64,000 nucleotides of DNA from contig CM066311.1 in NCBI GenBank assembly GCA_033807695.1, positions 930,001-994,000 on the forward strand, read 5' to 3'. The position numbers and the translations under genes are program-made. Within the stretch, counting starts at the first letter, position 1, and each line of letters starts with the position of its first letter. The DNA is from Daedaleopsis sinensis (taxonomy: Eukaryota > Basidiomycota > Agaricomycetes > Polyporales > Polyporaceae). The notes under the pieces were generated by a model. It did not search any database and had not been told where the DNA came from. It worked only from the letters and a program-made list of their open reading frames with translations. Below are positions 33,995-47,323 of the stretch, piece by piece.

Positions 33995-36900
33995 ATGGCG
34001 ACCCTTGTGCGTGCTCGCCCGTCTTTCTCTCCCGAGGACGCGGAGGTCGAACATCGCCGCCCTCTTCATCTCGACATTCCAACACCCTTCCCGAGACTCC
34101 GGGAGAACAGACCAGAGGAAACTCTGAAGACTCCTGACGAAAGCTTGCTTGCTGGAGGGACTGCACGGTCTGAGGGAACGGTTGCTGTGGAGGATGTGAC
34201 ACATCTAGTTGAAGATGAGACGAAAGTAACGACCTCCTCGGTGAGTATTTTTGTTGCGTGATCGATGCTTTCCAAAGATGCGTGGCGCACATCGCAGGAT
34301 AATGTGTCGAATGTCGAACTTCTATTTGCAATGCATAGAGCGCACGCCGAATTGCACGTCTAGCATGTCGCTACTCGAGGCAGGCAAGAGTCACTCATAT
34401 AACATCCTGTTGCACCCTGATCACATTGCAATCATCGGCCACATGCGGGTCTCCTTTGTGATAGTGGTATTGCAGGGTAATGCAGCGTGTAAACTGCATG
34501 CGACCGGAATGGCACGCGGATCACATATGGCTAGTGATTGGGATATTAACAGGATGTACCACCGTGTCATATGCATTGGTGCTCCCGGTGAATGCGCGCG
34601 GTACTACTGCATTGCGCTTCGCCATTACTGCATGATGCCAATACGTATCCGATGACCCATCCGCAACGATCTTCTGTCTTGGTTGTACCATGCTAACGTT
34701 CCACTAGGACGAACTTACATCGTCGATTCTGAACGTCCAAAAATCATGCCTCACGACCTTGAACGACCTCCTCTCCACATCCACCAATTGGCGACCCATC
34801 ATTCCTGACCGCCGGCATTCCATGCCTTCGCCTCGGACACCCCTCAATCTCAGTTCGCCACCATCCTTACTTGCTGCTGGTCCTTCCACACCAGCCGCCT
34901 CCTCGCCTCTCCAAACGCTGGTCCTCAATTTGCGTGCTCAGAATACGGAGGCCATGTCCGAATGCTACACATCTGATCTGAGCGATACGGCATCGCTTGT
35001 GCGAGAACTCCAAACTCGCGTCGACCGTCTGGCGAGCACACGATTGGCGTCTCATGATGCGTCAATCGCACGAGCGCTCGTCTCTCTTATTGCGCAGTTC
35101 AACCGACTAGCCGAGTTGCATCCACCACCCTCTCGACCCACGAATCTACCTCGGACCATGTCTTGGAGCACGAGTCCCGCCGAAGCTACGTCCTCCGCCC
35201 TCGCAAACCCGTTCACGCATCTACAGCGACAACTTAGCGACCTACAGCTGGAGCGTGATGCTTGCGGGCAAGAGAAAGGATCATCCTCGCGACCACCCGT
35301 CCAGACAGTCGAGGCTGCGCTTCTCTGGACTCGCGTGGACCAGGACTTCGATCGCATCCTCTCGCTTTGTTCCGACCGGCCATCAAGCACCGAACCGGAA
35401 ACTTATACAGAAAGCGACGCAGACCATCTCCCGCCAGAGTACGAAGCGGGCGGGTACAGGGATCCGTTTGCGTCTGACGTGGAGCTCCCGATGTACGATG
35501 TGGGCAGCTACGAGGGTGGTGCGGACAAGGGGGAGTCGTCCAAGTTGCGCGACCACGAACGGGAGCGCGAGCCAACAGGCGGGATGAGCGAGAAAATGCG
35601 CATGGACCTCGAAGCCGTCGCGCTCGCGATTGACCGGCTGTATGTACTCGCGCCGCAACTGCACGACCAGCGCGTGGAGCTCAAGAAGAGCAAGCGCGAG
35701 CAGATGGAACGCGCGCGATTAGCTGGCCCGTCGAAGGAGAGGGAGCGGGACAAGGATGGTGAGCAAGAGAAGACGAGGGTACGTCCCGGCAAGGAGCGCG
35801 CCCGAGAGGACGTGGAATTGGACAACATGATGGAGCTCCTAGGGAGGGCGAGCGAACGGAAGCTCGTTGATCAGTCGGTGGTGCTTGATGGGGGCATGCA
35901 AGCGAAGCTCGCGCAGGCGAGGCAGAGAGATCAGGAAAAGGTATGCCCTTCTTCACGCGACTTTCCTCGACCCTATATTCATATAGCTATAGCGTGAAGC
36001 GTTCGTGACGCGTCTAGCACGACATTCTGATGCCGGCAGATTGCACGCACAAGAAGCCGTTCTACCCAAGAAACGAACGAAAGACCCAGACGCAATGCTC
36101 TCCCTTCCCGAATTTATCCGCGAGGGCGTTCCGGAGGGGATGCAGCTGAAGATGCAGATGGAAGACCCGAAGGCACTTCTAAGTCTTCCTGAATTCGTAC
36201 GCGAGCCTGTGCCAGAGCGAATGACCCATCGACCAGCTCCCTCCGCGGTTTCTCGCAGAAGGTCGTTCAAAGGTCTCCGGAGTAGGAGTATGTCGGCGCC
36301 TCCGCTCGCATGGCTACTAGCTTCGGCGTCGCGCTCGAGCTCTCCTATCTCTGAGAGCTCCGACAAGGAGAAGGGAAAGGAGAAGGAGAAGGACAGGGAA
36401 AAGGAAAGTACCACGCGGAAGAGGTTGAGCAGGACGAAACGACCAGGCTCTGCTGCAGGGATCACTTCCCCACCAACATGGCAAGGTGTGTCTTTGAAGC
36501 ATCTTTCGTACTGCGCAGCTTTTGACTCTCGGACAGCTGGTCTCGATGTGCACTATGTCGCCGAGTACCACGAAAACCTTCAACACATACTGGTTTTCCT
36601 CGACGTACAAGGTGTGATCCCTGGGGCGAACCTGGAGGCGGAGGTTGTGCCTGCTTCGGACTCTTCATCTGTCGGGGAACGTAGTCGTCTCATGCTCAAA
36701 TGCGGGACGTCGACGTCTCCGCTTCTCGCTCTGCCCGCCGCGGTATCGCCAGGCATCAAAGATGTCAAGGTAGTCGGGCAATACTACGAAGTCAAGCTGC
36801 CGGTCACATCAGCGCCACCCCCTCCCTTCGAAGGCACCCCTGCCCTTCTCGACGCGCCCGAACTCTCATCGTCCTCTCCATCGAGCTTCGTGTGCGCGTC

Positions 36901-38260
36901 ATGCTCGTTGCCGCTCGTGCAAGCGTCACGGCTGCGCGAGTATCGGGACCTCCCCTCGGAGCACTGGGCGGAGCTTGTCGACGCGTGGATGTGCCACGCA
37001 GACCAACGGCTGCATGACCATGTGACGAAGCACTCGGCGCAGGGCTTCTGGCCGCAGGACGGCCAAGCTCTCGTCGGAGGTAGCTATATCCTGTTTGAGG
37101 AGTCCGCGGTCGTGCAGAAGAACCTCTGGCCAGCAAGCGAGGACAATCACAAGGTGCGTTGCTTGATTCTTCCTCGCATACATGTTGGACGAAAAGAAGG
37201 CCAGCGCTGGCTACTCTACCAGTGGCTGTCTGTTCTGTGTGCGGATGTGCGCTGTAAGGCCGCTCTGAGCCCAAGCTGGTTCGGGAGGGTCGCGCAGTGT
37301 CACGTCCGTGCATCGGTCGGCAGCAGGAAATATCCTTTGGCTGATACAAAACGTCCAAGATTTATGATACCTTTTTCTGTTGCTTTCTCAACAACTCTCG
37401 TGTCGCTGAGAACACTGCTGCGGGAGCTACATGCGAGCATACATTTTCTCTTTTCTCTTATCTCATGTCCTCATCGCTAGTAGTGCGCTTGTTGACATTG
37501 TCATTTTATAGCATGACGACGGGTGGGAAAGAACACGTTGCATCTGCGGTGCTATTATTGGCCGGTGTCAAGCACGTCCCTCGTCCGACGGCCCAGGACC
37601 CATGGTTTACCGTCTTGCAAAATACGCCGTACGGCCGATGAGCGGCAACTCTGGGTAAGTGTTTCCTTGCTATGTTCCGTTCAACGGCTGCGTGCTGAGT
37701 GTACATGGGCAGACCGTCTAGACTACCGCTTTCTGCATTCATCGCCGAGGACATGAACGAGTTTGTGCAAGCTCATGCCACATACCGTTTCGTCGTCTTC
37801 GACGAGGAAGAAGAGCGGCCTCGCATCTTGGTAAGGCTGTCGTGTCGCTTGTCCAGTCAGCGATCTCACATACAGCATTTCTTCTGCAGCTTTGGCTATT
37901 CAAGCCCAGCATGCGGCTTTCCTACCTCGTGCCCAGGCAATATGTCATCCCGAAGTCTGCGTCTATACGTGCTGCGAAGGTGCTCTTCAAATTTCTTGAT
38001 ACCGCTTCGACATATGCGGATCTGGACACGTGAGTGTCACACGTCCTCATCGGACCAGCTTCTGGAAACCCTAATCTCGCGGACTTCGCACCCACAGCGT
38101 ACTCAAGCGGTATCCTGGCTTCCCACAGGCGGAGCACCTTTATTACCCGCGTGGGATATGCCGCCGGCTGGGCGCGCTCTTGAAGGAGAGCAACTCCGCG
38201 TATCCGGAGAATATGCGCACCATGACGGGGCTGGACGTCGGATGGCTCCAACGTGCATGA
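33995..38260 (+). CDS. HECT-like E2-binding (UBE3D-type) protein with long N-terminal extension
   Basis: Seven exons join in frame: 33,995-34,240, 34,708-35,940, 35,993-37,153, 37,512-37,654, 37,713-37,830, 37,890-38,029 and 38,098-38,260, for about 1,067 residues. The C-terminal 500 residues match the E2-binding HECT_2 family. Features are Cys pair CASCSLPLVQ, then SEHWAELVDAWMCHADQRLH, the second Cys pair in RTRCICGAIIGRC, YRLAKYAVRP and the closing LKRYPGFPQAEHLYYPRG. The family is proposed to act as an E3 for UBCH10-type E2 enzymes. The N-terminal part has Ser/Pro-rich stretches, predicted helical segments (MRMDLEAVALAIDRLY) and a Lys/Glu-rich run. Introns of 467 and 358 bases are longer than usual here and might hide small exons. 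The N-terminal half could be a separate gene, though phase-0 joins at 35,940/35,993 argue against that. Confidence 0.82.
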
Positions 38261-38605
38261 TCTCATGATGGCCGCTTTGCTCCCATCTCCCAGGGCCTCA
38301 TTCGTCCCCGTTCTACTTCTATCTCCATCCACCTTCTTGCGCACGTGTAGGTCTTGAAGCTTGAAGACGCGTACAGCCTAGATCTGTTCGTGCACCCCGT
38401 TATCTTTCTTGTATCTGTTTGAGACTCGTCCATTTACATACTGCGATAGCGATACCACACATACCACACATAGTTGAGCTTTAGTCCGTAGATTAGGTAC
38501 ATAGGCATATTTAGAGCGCGCTGCTGAAATTGTTAGATATCCATACGACGGACACATTTTACCTTGTATCTAATGAGATCGTCATTTTGTGTCACCGGTG
38601 GCGAA

Positions 38606-38842
38606 ATGCTGTTGGTTCAAGAACTTGAAGAAGCACTCGTGACTCGTCGGACAATGTATACTCTCGTAATCCAAGGTGAGTACTGGTGAAATCATCCATC
38701 ACCTTCCCACTGACATCCGTGCCCTTACAGCTGGTTTTTGATAGACGTGTCAGTGACGACTTGGAGGGTCGGAGTGCCCATCTACAAACACCGGCCGGTG
38801 TTCAACTTGATGCGCCCATTCCCGAGTTTGAAGCAAGAGTGA
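38606..38842 (+). CDS. Possible small two-exon gene (about 55 aa)
   Basis: ATG at 38,606 opens 70 bases to a GTGAGT donor. An acceptor TGATAG at 38,744 continues the frame for 31 residues to a TGA. The product would start MLLVQELEEALVTRRTMY and end PFPSLKQE. The frame across the 69-base intron is consistent. However, an alternative acceptor 14 bases upstream opens another plausible frame, and the peptide has no family I recognise. It may be a remnant upstream of the P450 pair. Confidence 0.25.
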
Positions 38843-39322
38843 ACACTCATCATGCGCCGTAGGTAATCGCTCTGTCCCTCGGACATAACGCTAGTTATCT
38901 GTTCTCAATGATAGGTATCCGTCGGAGTCGGATACTAACTTGTTCTTGTGTGAGTCGCCACTACTTATCCCAGTGGGCTACGCTCCGCCTGGTCGAGGTT
39001 CAATGACCTCAAGAGGAAGAACTTAGAGCGACAGCTTGAGCCCAAGTGGCGATCGCCGCATAGGCACGCGTGATGTCGCTTCTTCATGGAAGGTCGTGTG
39101 CACCATTCTCATGGGCACGTTTCTCCCGCCTCTCCCGCATGCCTGTCATTTCGGATGATAAGTCTTGACTTACTTGCCTTACAGGTGGGGTTCCCTGGGC
39201 CATATATAAATCAGATGTCCTCGAACGGTCCTAGCCGTAGCCTCCCACACATTCTCCCTCCCTCCCTCCGAGAACCTCGCTGACTGCGCCTGCTGACAAT
39301 TTTGATTGCAGTCAGCCTGATC

Positions 39323-41710
39323 ATGCCAGGTGTTCTCCCCTACGCGGCGTTGATCGGTGGATTTACATGGCTCCTCTGGAAGTTCCTTCGGCAGTTCGTC
39401 GTAAAGAGCACGCTCGACAATCTTCCTGGGCCGCCAAACCCGTCTTTCTTGTACGGTTAGTGAATCATTAATTTTCGCGACGCTGATGCATTGTGTTCTA
39501 ACCCCAGTGCGACGTCTTCCTTCTAGGTAACTTGAAGCAGCTCTATGACAAGAATGGTTGGGCTTTCCATCGTGAGATCGGTGAGAAGTACGGTCCGGCC
39601 GTCAAGCTTCATGGAAAATTTGGGGTACGAACGCAGTTCTAGTCTCAATGGTGTACGAAACTCATGATTCTTCAAAGCGCAACATGTTGTACGTCTTCGA
39701 CCCTAAAGCAATGCACACCATTGCTGTGAAGGAGGCGTACATCTATGACGAGGCACAGTGGTGGCTGAGGTAAGAACACCATCTACCGTCGCAAACCTGA
39801 CACACATTGTGCGTTGTCAGGGTGAACCATGTTGCTTTCGGTCCTGGGTTATTGGCGACCACCGGTGGGTTCATTTGTTCCGAACGTTGTTTACATGACA
39901 CGTTGACCGGTGTTGACCATTGGCAGGCGAGCAGCACCGTCGTCAACGCAAAATGCTCACACCAGCGTTCAATATCAGTCATATGCGGGAGATGATACCT
40001 ATTTTCTATGAGGTTACACACAAGGTCAGTGACGTCCACAATGCGTCGATAGAGTGACATGCCTATGACCGACGTTCCTAGCTGCGACATGCCATCGAGA
40101 GTAAGGTCAAGGACGGTCCTGTTGAGATCAATATGGTCACTTGGATGGGCCGTACCGCTCTGGAGCTCATGGGCCAGGCGGGTCTTGGATACTCCTTTGA
40201 CCCATTGACAGAGGAGGGTACAGACAGCTTCGGGATTGCGCTGAAGACCTTTATGTATGTCTCTCTCACCGTCTAAAACGATTGTCTTGACTCATGGACG
40301 ATGGCGCACACAGCCCTGCTTTGTTCGAGCTGTCTAAGTTCCTGCAGTTCTACAACTATCTCGAGGCGTTGGTCCCGGCAGCGCTGCGCAGGGTCGTCGC
40401 GGAGAAACTGCCCCATGCGAAATTCCAAAGGCTCCGGTCGATCGTGATGATGATGCACCAGCGCTCGGTCGAGATATTCCACCAGAAACGAGCGGCCCTC
40501 GAACGTGGCGACGAGGCGATAAAGCAGCAGCTCGGTGAGGGAAAGGACATCATGAGTATCTTGCGTACGTCCTGCTTCATGATTGACATCACACATACTC
40601 ACGGGCTGCTGGACAGTACGGGCGAACATGGCGGCTAATGAGGAAGATAGACTTTCCGACGAAGAGCTTATCGGACAGATGTCGTACGTCTCGCCATTTC
40701 CTCTGACGTTAACACAGAAAGAAGACCATGATGTGTTTTGTACAGAACATTGACGATTGCGGCAATGGACACGACATCGAACGCGCTTTCTATCACGCTG
40801 CACATTCTCGCGCAGCATCCCGAGGCTCAGGAGAAGCTCCGTCAAGAACTCAGGGACGCTCAGAGTGGCGGTCAAGATCTGGGATACGATGACCTTGTCT
40901 CTCTCCCATATCTCGATGCCGTTTGTCGCGAGACACTCCGTCTGTATGTACCCGTTCTTTTCATATTAACTTTCTAATGCTAACCTCTCTGCTGTCCGCT
41001 AGGTATGCTCCGGCTCCCTTCCGATTTAGGGAGTAAGTCATACGTTGCCGCTCATCGTACGATTATAACTACTTACAGTTGAATCTCGTAGAACGCGCGA
41101 AGATGTCGTGCTCCCGCTGTCCGAACCCGTCCGCGGGCTTGACGGCAAACTCATCACAGAGATTCCACTCGCCAAGGATACGACCGTCTTCGTGGGCGTC
41201 ATGTCGTCGAACACCAACAAGGCACTTTGGGGCGACGACGCACACGAGTGGAAGCCCGAGCGTTGGCTCTCTCTGCTACCCGATACTGTCCTTGAGGCTA
41301 AGATTCCTGGTGTCTACTCTAATCTGTCAGTTGCATTCCTGATGAGGTCGCATACATGTGCGCTGACGCTCGTTTGTGCAGGATGACGTTCTGGGGCGGA
41401 GGCCGCGCGTGCATGTGGGTATTTGCCAAAACTTTCCTACTGCCAGGCCCTGACTTGTCGCCTCTTTTCAGTGGTTTCAAGTTCTCGCAACTGGAGATGA
41501 GTAAGGATTAATCGGTACTTCCGTCGTCGCCGTGTGCCATTCTGACGGCTACTTCAATTCACAGAAATCGTCCTTGCTGTGCTGATTTTGAACTTCACGT
41601 TTGAGGAGACGAAACCAATCCACTGGAATCTCGCGGGAGTCATATACCCCACTGCTCAAGGAAAGACGGAGCCAACCCTCCCGCTGAAAGTCGGACTGGC
41701 GAAGCATTGA
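39323..41710 (+). CDS. Cytochrome P450 monooxygenase 1 (541 aa)
   Basis: Haem-thiolate monooxygenase, anchored to the ER by an N-terminal helix (LPYAALIGGFTWLLWKFL) followed by a Pro-rich hinge (LPGPPNP). Fourteen exons: 39,323-39,455, 39,527-39,624, 39,678-39,769, 39,821-39,864, 39,927-40,024, 40,082-40,254, 40,314-40,564, 40,617-40,683, 40,746-40,943, 41,003-41,032, 41,092-41,325, 41,382-41,414, 41,472-41,500, 41,565-41,710. Landmarks are the C-helix HRRQRKML, the I-helix AAMDTTSNAL (usual Gly replaced by Ala), ExxR as E381-R384 in RETLRL, PERW, and the haem loop WGGGRACIG with Cys483 (Trp in place of the usual Phe). A TATATAA box lies near 39,201. The exon pattern matches the P450 at 42,629, so the two are tandem duplicates. 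Substrate cannot be read from sequence. Confidence 0.93.
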
Positions 41711-42628
41711 TACTTGGTACCGGTGTATGTTATGTGCTCATTCTCGATATGCCTTCCTTGAATTGTTACCATTGATCCCACCGGCGCGCTGCAAACCCGC
41801 ACAACCGTGAACTTCGGAGCCACAGTCTTCCGTGGGCTCATCCTTATCTTCAATTGGTTCGCTAGTACGCGATGTGTACCTTCCCGGGTCCGCGCGCTGC
41901 TTCTGCGAAGTGTCGGCAATCGGCCGCAAGTACCAGCGGATCGTTTTCGGCAAACACCCACTCTAAATCAGTGAACAACATTCCAGTGGTGATCAGACCA
42001 CTGCTCCTGTACCGGCGTCATGGTGAGTGGCTATCAGACCCCCTTACCTCTGCGTCAACTCATCGAATGCACACATCATGCGCACCGTTGGCCCCAGGTC
42101 ATTGCTCACCTTTTGCCATTAGTTATAACCACGCATATTTCGAGGGGAGCCTGACTCGCAGACATGTCACTAAGCCTGTCGTGGCGGGCTCCGCTAGCAC
42201 GCATCTGCGTGATAAGTAGAGACCATTCACGGTGTTCCTTGAGGTATCCTCATACGTCACTTCTAGAAGCTGGCCTATGGGCACACCCGGATTAACGCGT
42301 TCATGCGGGAGTCAGGATGACCCGTGATGATAATGTCCAATGCCTTCCTTGATGAAGATTCCCGACTTCCGATTCCCGTGGCATCAAATAGTAATCACGC
42401 ACGGGCTTTCAGTGCGCCGAGGTACGTTCTCATGAAGAAGCTTTCCTTGACGTGCCACTGTTATCCGCATGATCCGATGCCCAGCGCGCGGGTACACAAA
42501 GTCCAAGTCAGCGGTTAACTTAGATGCACTTCTCTGGCGGCTGCGATTCAGTATATAAGGAGGTCAAGCGATCCTTAACGACAAGCCCCGAGGCACTCTC
42601 TGGCTCTCCCGCAAAGTTCGGTCCGAGC
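41711..42628. other. Spacer between tandem P450 genes
   Basis: About 920 bases. A TATATAAGG box at about 42,552 sits 77 bases before the second P450 start. I see no coding exon or RNA gene in the rest. Confidence 0.5.
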
Positions 42629-45086
42629 ATGTTTGGGTTACTTTTACAAGGAGTCGTCATTTTACTTGCTTCATGGCTCCTCTGGAAATACTTCCGGCAA
42701 GTTGTCGTGAAGTCACCGCTTGACAATGTCCCCGGGCCTTCAACTTCTGGGGAATCATTCCTTTACGGTAAGCGACTTCGTTAATCTACCTAGCCTATCT
42801 GCATTGATTGAACTCGCACACAGGACATCTCAAGCATCTCGTGGACAGCAACGGCTGGGACTTCGTCCACAACCTCACGGAGTCTTACAACGGGGTCGCG
42901 AAGCTGCAGGGACCGCTTGGAGTACGTTCTCATCAATACGCACCCGGGAGAAGATATATACTGATATGACGTTTATTTCTTAGCATCGCATGTTATACGT
43001 TTTTGACCCTATCGCTATGCACAACATCGTCGTGAAGGACCAGTACATCTACGAAGAGACAGCTTTCTTCATCAAGTGCGTCAGTTTCTTCGAGTTTCGT
43101 GTCACTACTGATCGAGATCGGTCACCGACATCTCGTAGGTCGTTATGCCTGTCTTTGGGCCCGGGTTTACTTGGAACCCTGGGCAAGTTTTCCCAGCTTC
43201 ATATGTACGCCATCGACTGATTTACTAACCGCATGAAATAGGAGAGCGCCATCGCAAGCAACGTAAGATGTTGAACCCCGTGTTCTCTACCACGCACATG
43301 CGACGGATGAATTCTATCTTTAACGATATCGGACACAGAGTGGGCCCTGTCATGTATCCTTATCGCGCCCAGCTTGACGATGTGAACGGTCTGTATCCAC
43401 GCACTACAGCTCCAGACCGCCATTGGGCAGCAAATGGAGGGCCACAAAGGCCCGGTCGAGATCGACATGCACTCTTGGATAAGTCGCACCGCGCTCGAGC
43501 TGATCGGCCAAGCAGGCCTTGGGTACTCCTTTGATCCCTTGGTCGAAGCGAAACCGGACGAGTTCGCATCTGCGATCAAGGAGTTCCAGTATGTCTATAA
43601 CACTCCGATGGCATACAACCTCTCACCATGAAATTGTACCTCACAGGCCGACGATGGTCGAATTGAGCATCCTCCGTCGCATCCTGCCGTATCTTCCGGA
43701 ATACGGAAGCGCGGCCTTTAGAAGGAAGCTGGTGGACATGATACCCAACGTGCAAGTACAGAGGATGAAAAGCATTGTGGACACCATCCATCGCCGGTCC
43801 GTGGAGATCTTCGAGGAGAAGAAGCGTGCGCTCGAGCAGGGCGACAAAGCCGTCACTCAGCAGGTTGGAGAGGGGAAGGACATCATGAGCATCCTTCGTA
43901 CGTGCTCTTTCGCCAAGGCACCTGTTTGACAACCCATGCTCAAGTTGATTGTGTCACGCTTCAGTCAAGGCAAACATGGCCGCATCGGAAGGGGACAAGC
44001 TCCCAGACGACGAGCTCATCGGACAGATGTCGTACGCCTTAAGCGGATCTCGTTCTCGCCCGTTTCCAGCAGATCTGACCCGATTCATGACAGTACGTTC
44101 ATCATGGCCGGCATGGACACCACCTCGAATGCCCTGGTAGCGATTTTGGACCTCCTCGCCAAGAACCAGGACGTTCAAAACAAGCTACGCGACGAGATCT
44201 TGGAAGCGTCCAAGGGCGGAGATCTCGACTACGACGCCCTGTTCTCGCTGCCCTATCTCGACGCTGTATGCCGCGAAACACTGCGATTGTACGCCGCATT
44301 TTTTGTCGCGCCAACTCGTAACATGCTAATGCATATGACAATTTCAGGCACCCCACCATTGGAATGATGTTCAAAGAGTGCGTTTCGTATGCTTGTGGAT
44401 TTGCATGCAGACTCACCTTCCGCGAATAGGACCAGACAAGATGTCGTCCTCCCCCTCGGCCAACCGATCCGCGGCAGGGATGGCTCGCTGATACACGAGA
44501 TCCCTGTCCCGAAAGACACGACCGTCATCATCGGCATCCGCTCGTCCAACCGGAACAAGGCCATCTGGGGGGAGGACGCGCTGGAATGGAAGCCAGAGCG
44601 CTGGCTCTCTCCGCTCCCGGCGACTGTCACGGAGGCCAAGATTCCCGGAATATATTCTCACTTGTGAGCGCGCCCCTTGGTGTTTGTTTCCAGTGCCAGT
44701 AGGACCTCGTGCTCATGCTTCGTTGGCAGGATGACGTTCTTGGGAGGAGGCCGCGCATGCATGTAAGAACCGTCACGGTGTTCTTGACGTTCTTGACTGA
44801 AGTTCCGGACGGTCGCTGACCTCACGTGTGCTCTAGAGGATTCAAATTCTCGCAGCACGAGATGAGTGAGCACAAAATGTTCCCCTCTGCATGGCGTTGA
44901 CTGACTGGGCCTTGTCGCTTGACATCAGAGGTCGTGCTGGCCGTCCTCCTTACCAAGTTCACGTTCGCGCCGTCTGATAAACTCGTTTTCTGGAATATGT
45001 CCGGAGTCCGTTACCCTACAGTCGGGACGTCGAAAGAGCCAGAGATGCCCTTGGTGGTTGGGCTGTACAAGCCCTCTGCTAATTGA
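42629..45086 (+). CDS. Cytochrome P450 monooxygenase 2 (548 aa)
   Basis: Tandem paralogue of the P450 at 39,323, with the same 14-exon plan: 42,629-42,767, 42,824-42,921, 42,984-43,075, 43,139-43,182, 43,242-43,339, 43,410-43,588, 43,647-43,897, 43,965-44,031, 44,094-44,288, 44,348-44,377, 44,430-44,663, 44,730-44,762, 44,837-44,865, 44,929-45,086. It has an N-terminal anchor (LLLQGVVILLASWLLWKYF), a hinge PGPS and the I-helix AGMDTTSNAL with the usual Gly. ExxR is at E384-R387, followed by PERW and FKFS. The haem loop is LGGGRACIG with Cys486. Intron 4 (43,183-43,241) starts GCAAGT, a rare GC-AG intron, where the paralogue has GT. Eight of the fourteen exons have exactly the same length in both genes. 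Substrate unknown. Confidence 0.93.
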
Positions 45087-45096
45087 CAGTAACTAC

Positions 45097-45669
45097 TCAC
45101 CATGATTTTGCCGAACTCCTAGTCCTGTTGAAGGTTGTATGTTCACCTAGGATGGTTCTAAAAATGTAGCGTGCACCGTATGTTTGGTCCAACAACACAA
45201 CGGCGAAATTGATAGCAGCACCATCATCATCTTCAGTAGAGTCTCCGACGAGATCGATGTAGGCCAAGAGATTTGCGTCATCGTCGGAGATCATGTTCTT
45301 CACGTTTTCCGTGTTCAAGAGCCCCTCCTCGACTTCATTCGGTTCGGGGCGGGGGTCGTCTCGTCTAAAGGCGACAACATTCTGCTGGTGCTTCTAGATA
45401 TTGTAGACAAGGAAGTAACGATGATCCCAGTCGCTAGCAAACCGGATGATGTGCCGCCATGGGGGAGAAAAAGGAGTCTGTTGATTTGCAGCGACCAGTT
45501 CCAGAGTGACTGCGAGTCTCGCTGATCTGACCCTGGGAGGAGTGTACTTCCAGGAGGACCAACGTCCACAGATCTACCGTAGTAGGAATACAGAGCGGGG
45601 ACTTACCTTGATTTACTTTGGAACCTTGGCAATCCACGCACACTCAAAGGGAGAAACTGTGGTTTCCAT
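45097..45669 (-). pseudogene. Possible gene remnant with an in-frame stop
   Basis: One minus-strand frame reads as good protein across a single TAG codon at 45,394-45,396. Upstream it contains WKYTPPRVRSARLAV and FASDWDHRYFLVYNI; downstream KHQQNVVAFRRDDP, EVEEGLLNTENVKNMI and SDDDANLLAYIDLVGDST, ending at a stop at 45,097. A short first exon beginning METTVSPFECAWIAK (ATG at 45,669) could join through an intron ending CTACGGTAG. No family recognised. It may be a decayed gene, a stop-codon readthrough gene, or a gene whose splicing I misread. Confidence 0.4.
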
Positions 45670-45754
45670 CGAAATGGGGAATCGGATTAGACGATGATAA
45701 AGAGAGAAAATAGTACATAAATAATACAACAATGGATGAACACGCAGATCACAT

Positions 45755-46333
45755 CTAAACCTCCTGACTATCCTTCTTGCCCTTTTGCGTCTTGCTGGGC
45801 AAGAGCTATTGAAGAACGCATTAGTTCGTTGTCGACTGAAGCGGCAATGTGAAGACATACCTCAGGGTTGATGAATGGTACAACACCTCCTTGCGAGATG
45901 ACGACGTCGCCGAGGAGCTTGTTGAGCCTGCGCACCAATTAGACAACCGCGAGAGGGAGAAAATCCGCCAAAGCACTCACTCCTCGTCATTCCGGATGGC
46001 GAGCTGCAAGTGACGGGGGACAATACGCTGCTTCTTGTTGTCGCGCGCCGCGTTGCCCGCAAGCTCGAGGATCTCAGCAGCAAGATACTCAAGTACCGCC
46101 GCGAGGTAGACTATGCTCAGGGATGAGCCATCAGGCTGGACCGCGAAAGGAGGAAGCTGCTCACCTGGTGCACCAGCACCAACACGTTGCGCGTAGTTGC
46201 CCTTCTTCAACAGACGGTGGACACGACCGACCGGGAACTGGAGACCCGCCTTCGCAGAACGAGACTGGGACTTAGAGGAAGTCTCGCCGGAGGCCTTCCC
46301 AGACTTGGACTTGCCGCTGCCCTTGCCAGACAT
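45755..46333 (-). CDS. H2A: Histone H2A (pair 2)
   Basis: Second H2A, four exons at 46,165-46,333, 45,981-46,110, 45,861-45,927 and 45,755-45,805, giving 138 residues. The fold is identical in all conserved segments to the H2A at 27,091. The N-terminal tail differs ([10 protein letters not shown]) and the C-terminal linker is two residues shorter (KGKKDSQEV). It keeps the SQEV damage-signalling end. Introns lie at the same codon positions, so the pair arose by duplication of a whole divergent H2A/H2B unit. A TATAAA faces this gene at 46,439-46,444. Confidence 0.97.
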
Positions 46334-46691
46334 GTTGCTAGTGTGTGTTGGTGGTGGTGAGGGTTGGGTGCGTGGGGCGTTGTGGGGGGGTGCGACGGTG
46401 GCGGAGATGAAGAGACATGGTGGGCAGGGGGAGAAGGCTTTATACAGACGCGGGCGGTGGCTGAAGCGACGCGTCTGGGCGCTCGCTGCTGTCACGTGAC
46501 AGTATTGATGGCGTTCAACAAAATAAGGTTCAGGCGCGTCGACGCGTTGCGCCAAACAAGCACAACGCGTCCCTATAAATACTGGCGGTCGCCTTCGTTG
46601 CTCGTCCACCCCTCTTCGTTCAACGCCCCGACCCCGCTAGCAGCTCGCCCACCAACCCAACCCAACCCACCCACCACCCTCATCATCAGTA
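46334..46691. promoter_or_regulatory. Bidirectional H2A/H2B promoter (pair 2)
   Basis: 358-base divergent spacer with CACGTGAC at 46,493, GCGTTCAACAAA at 46,511, GACGCGT boxes, and TATA boxes at 46,439-46,444 (minus) and 46,574-46,580 (plus). The first three motifs are shared with the pair-1 promoter. Here only one arm of the pair-1 palindrome is present. Confidence 0.75.
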
Positions 46692-47323
<632 letters not shown>

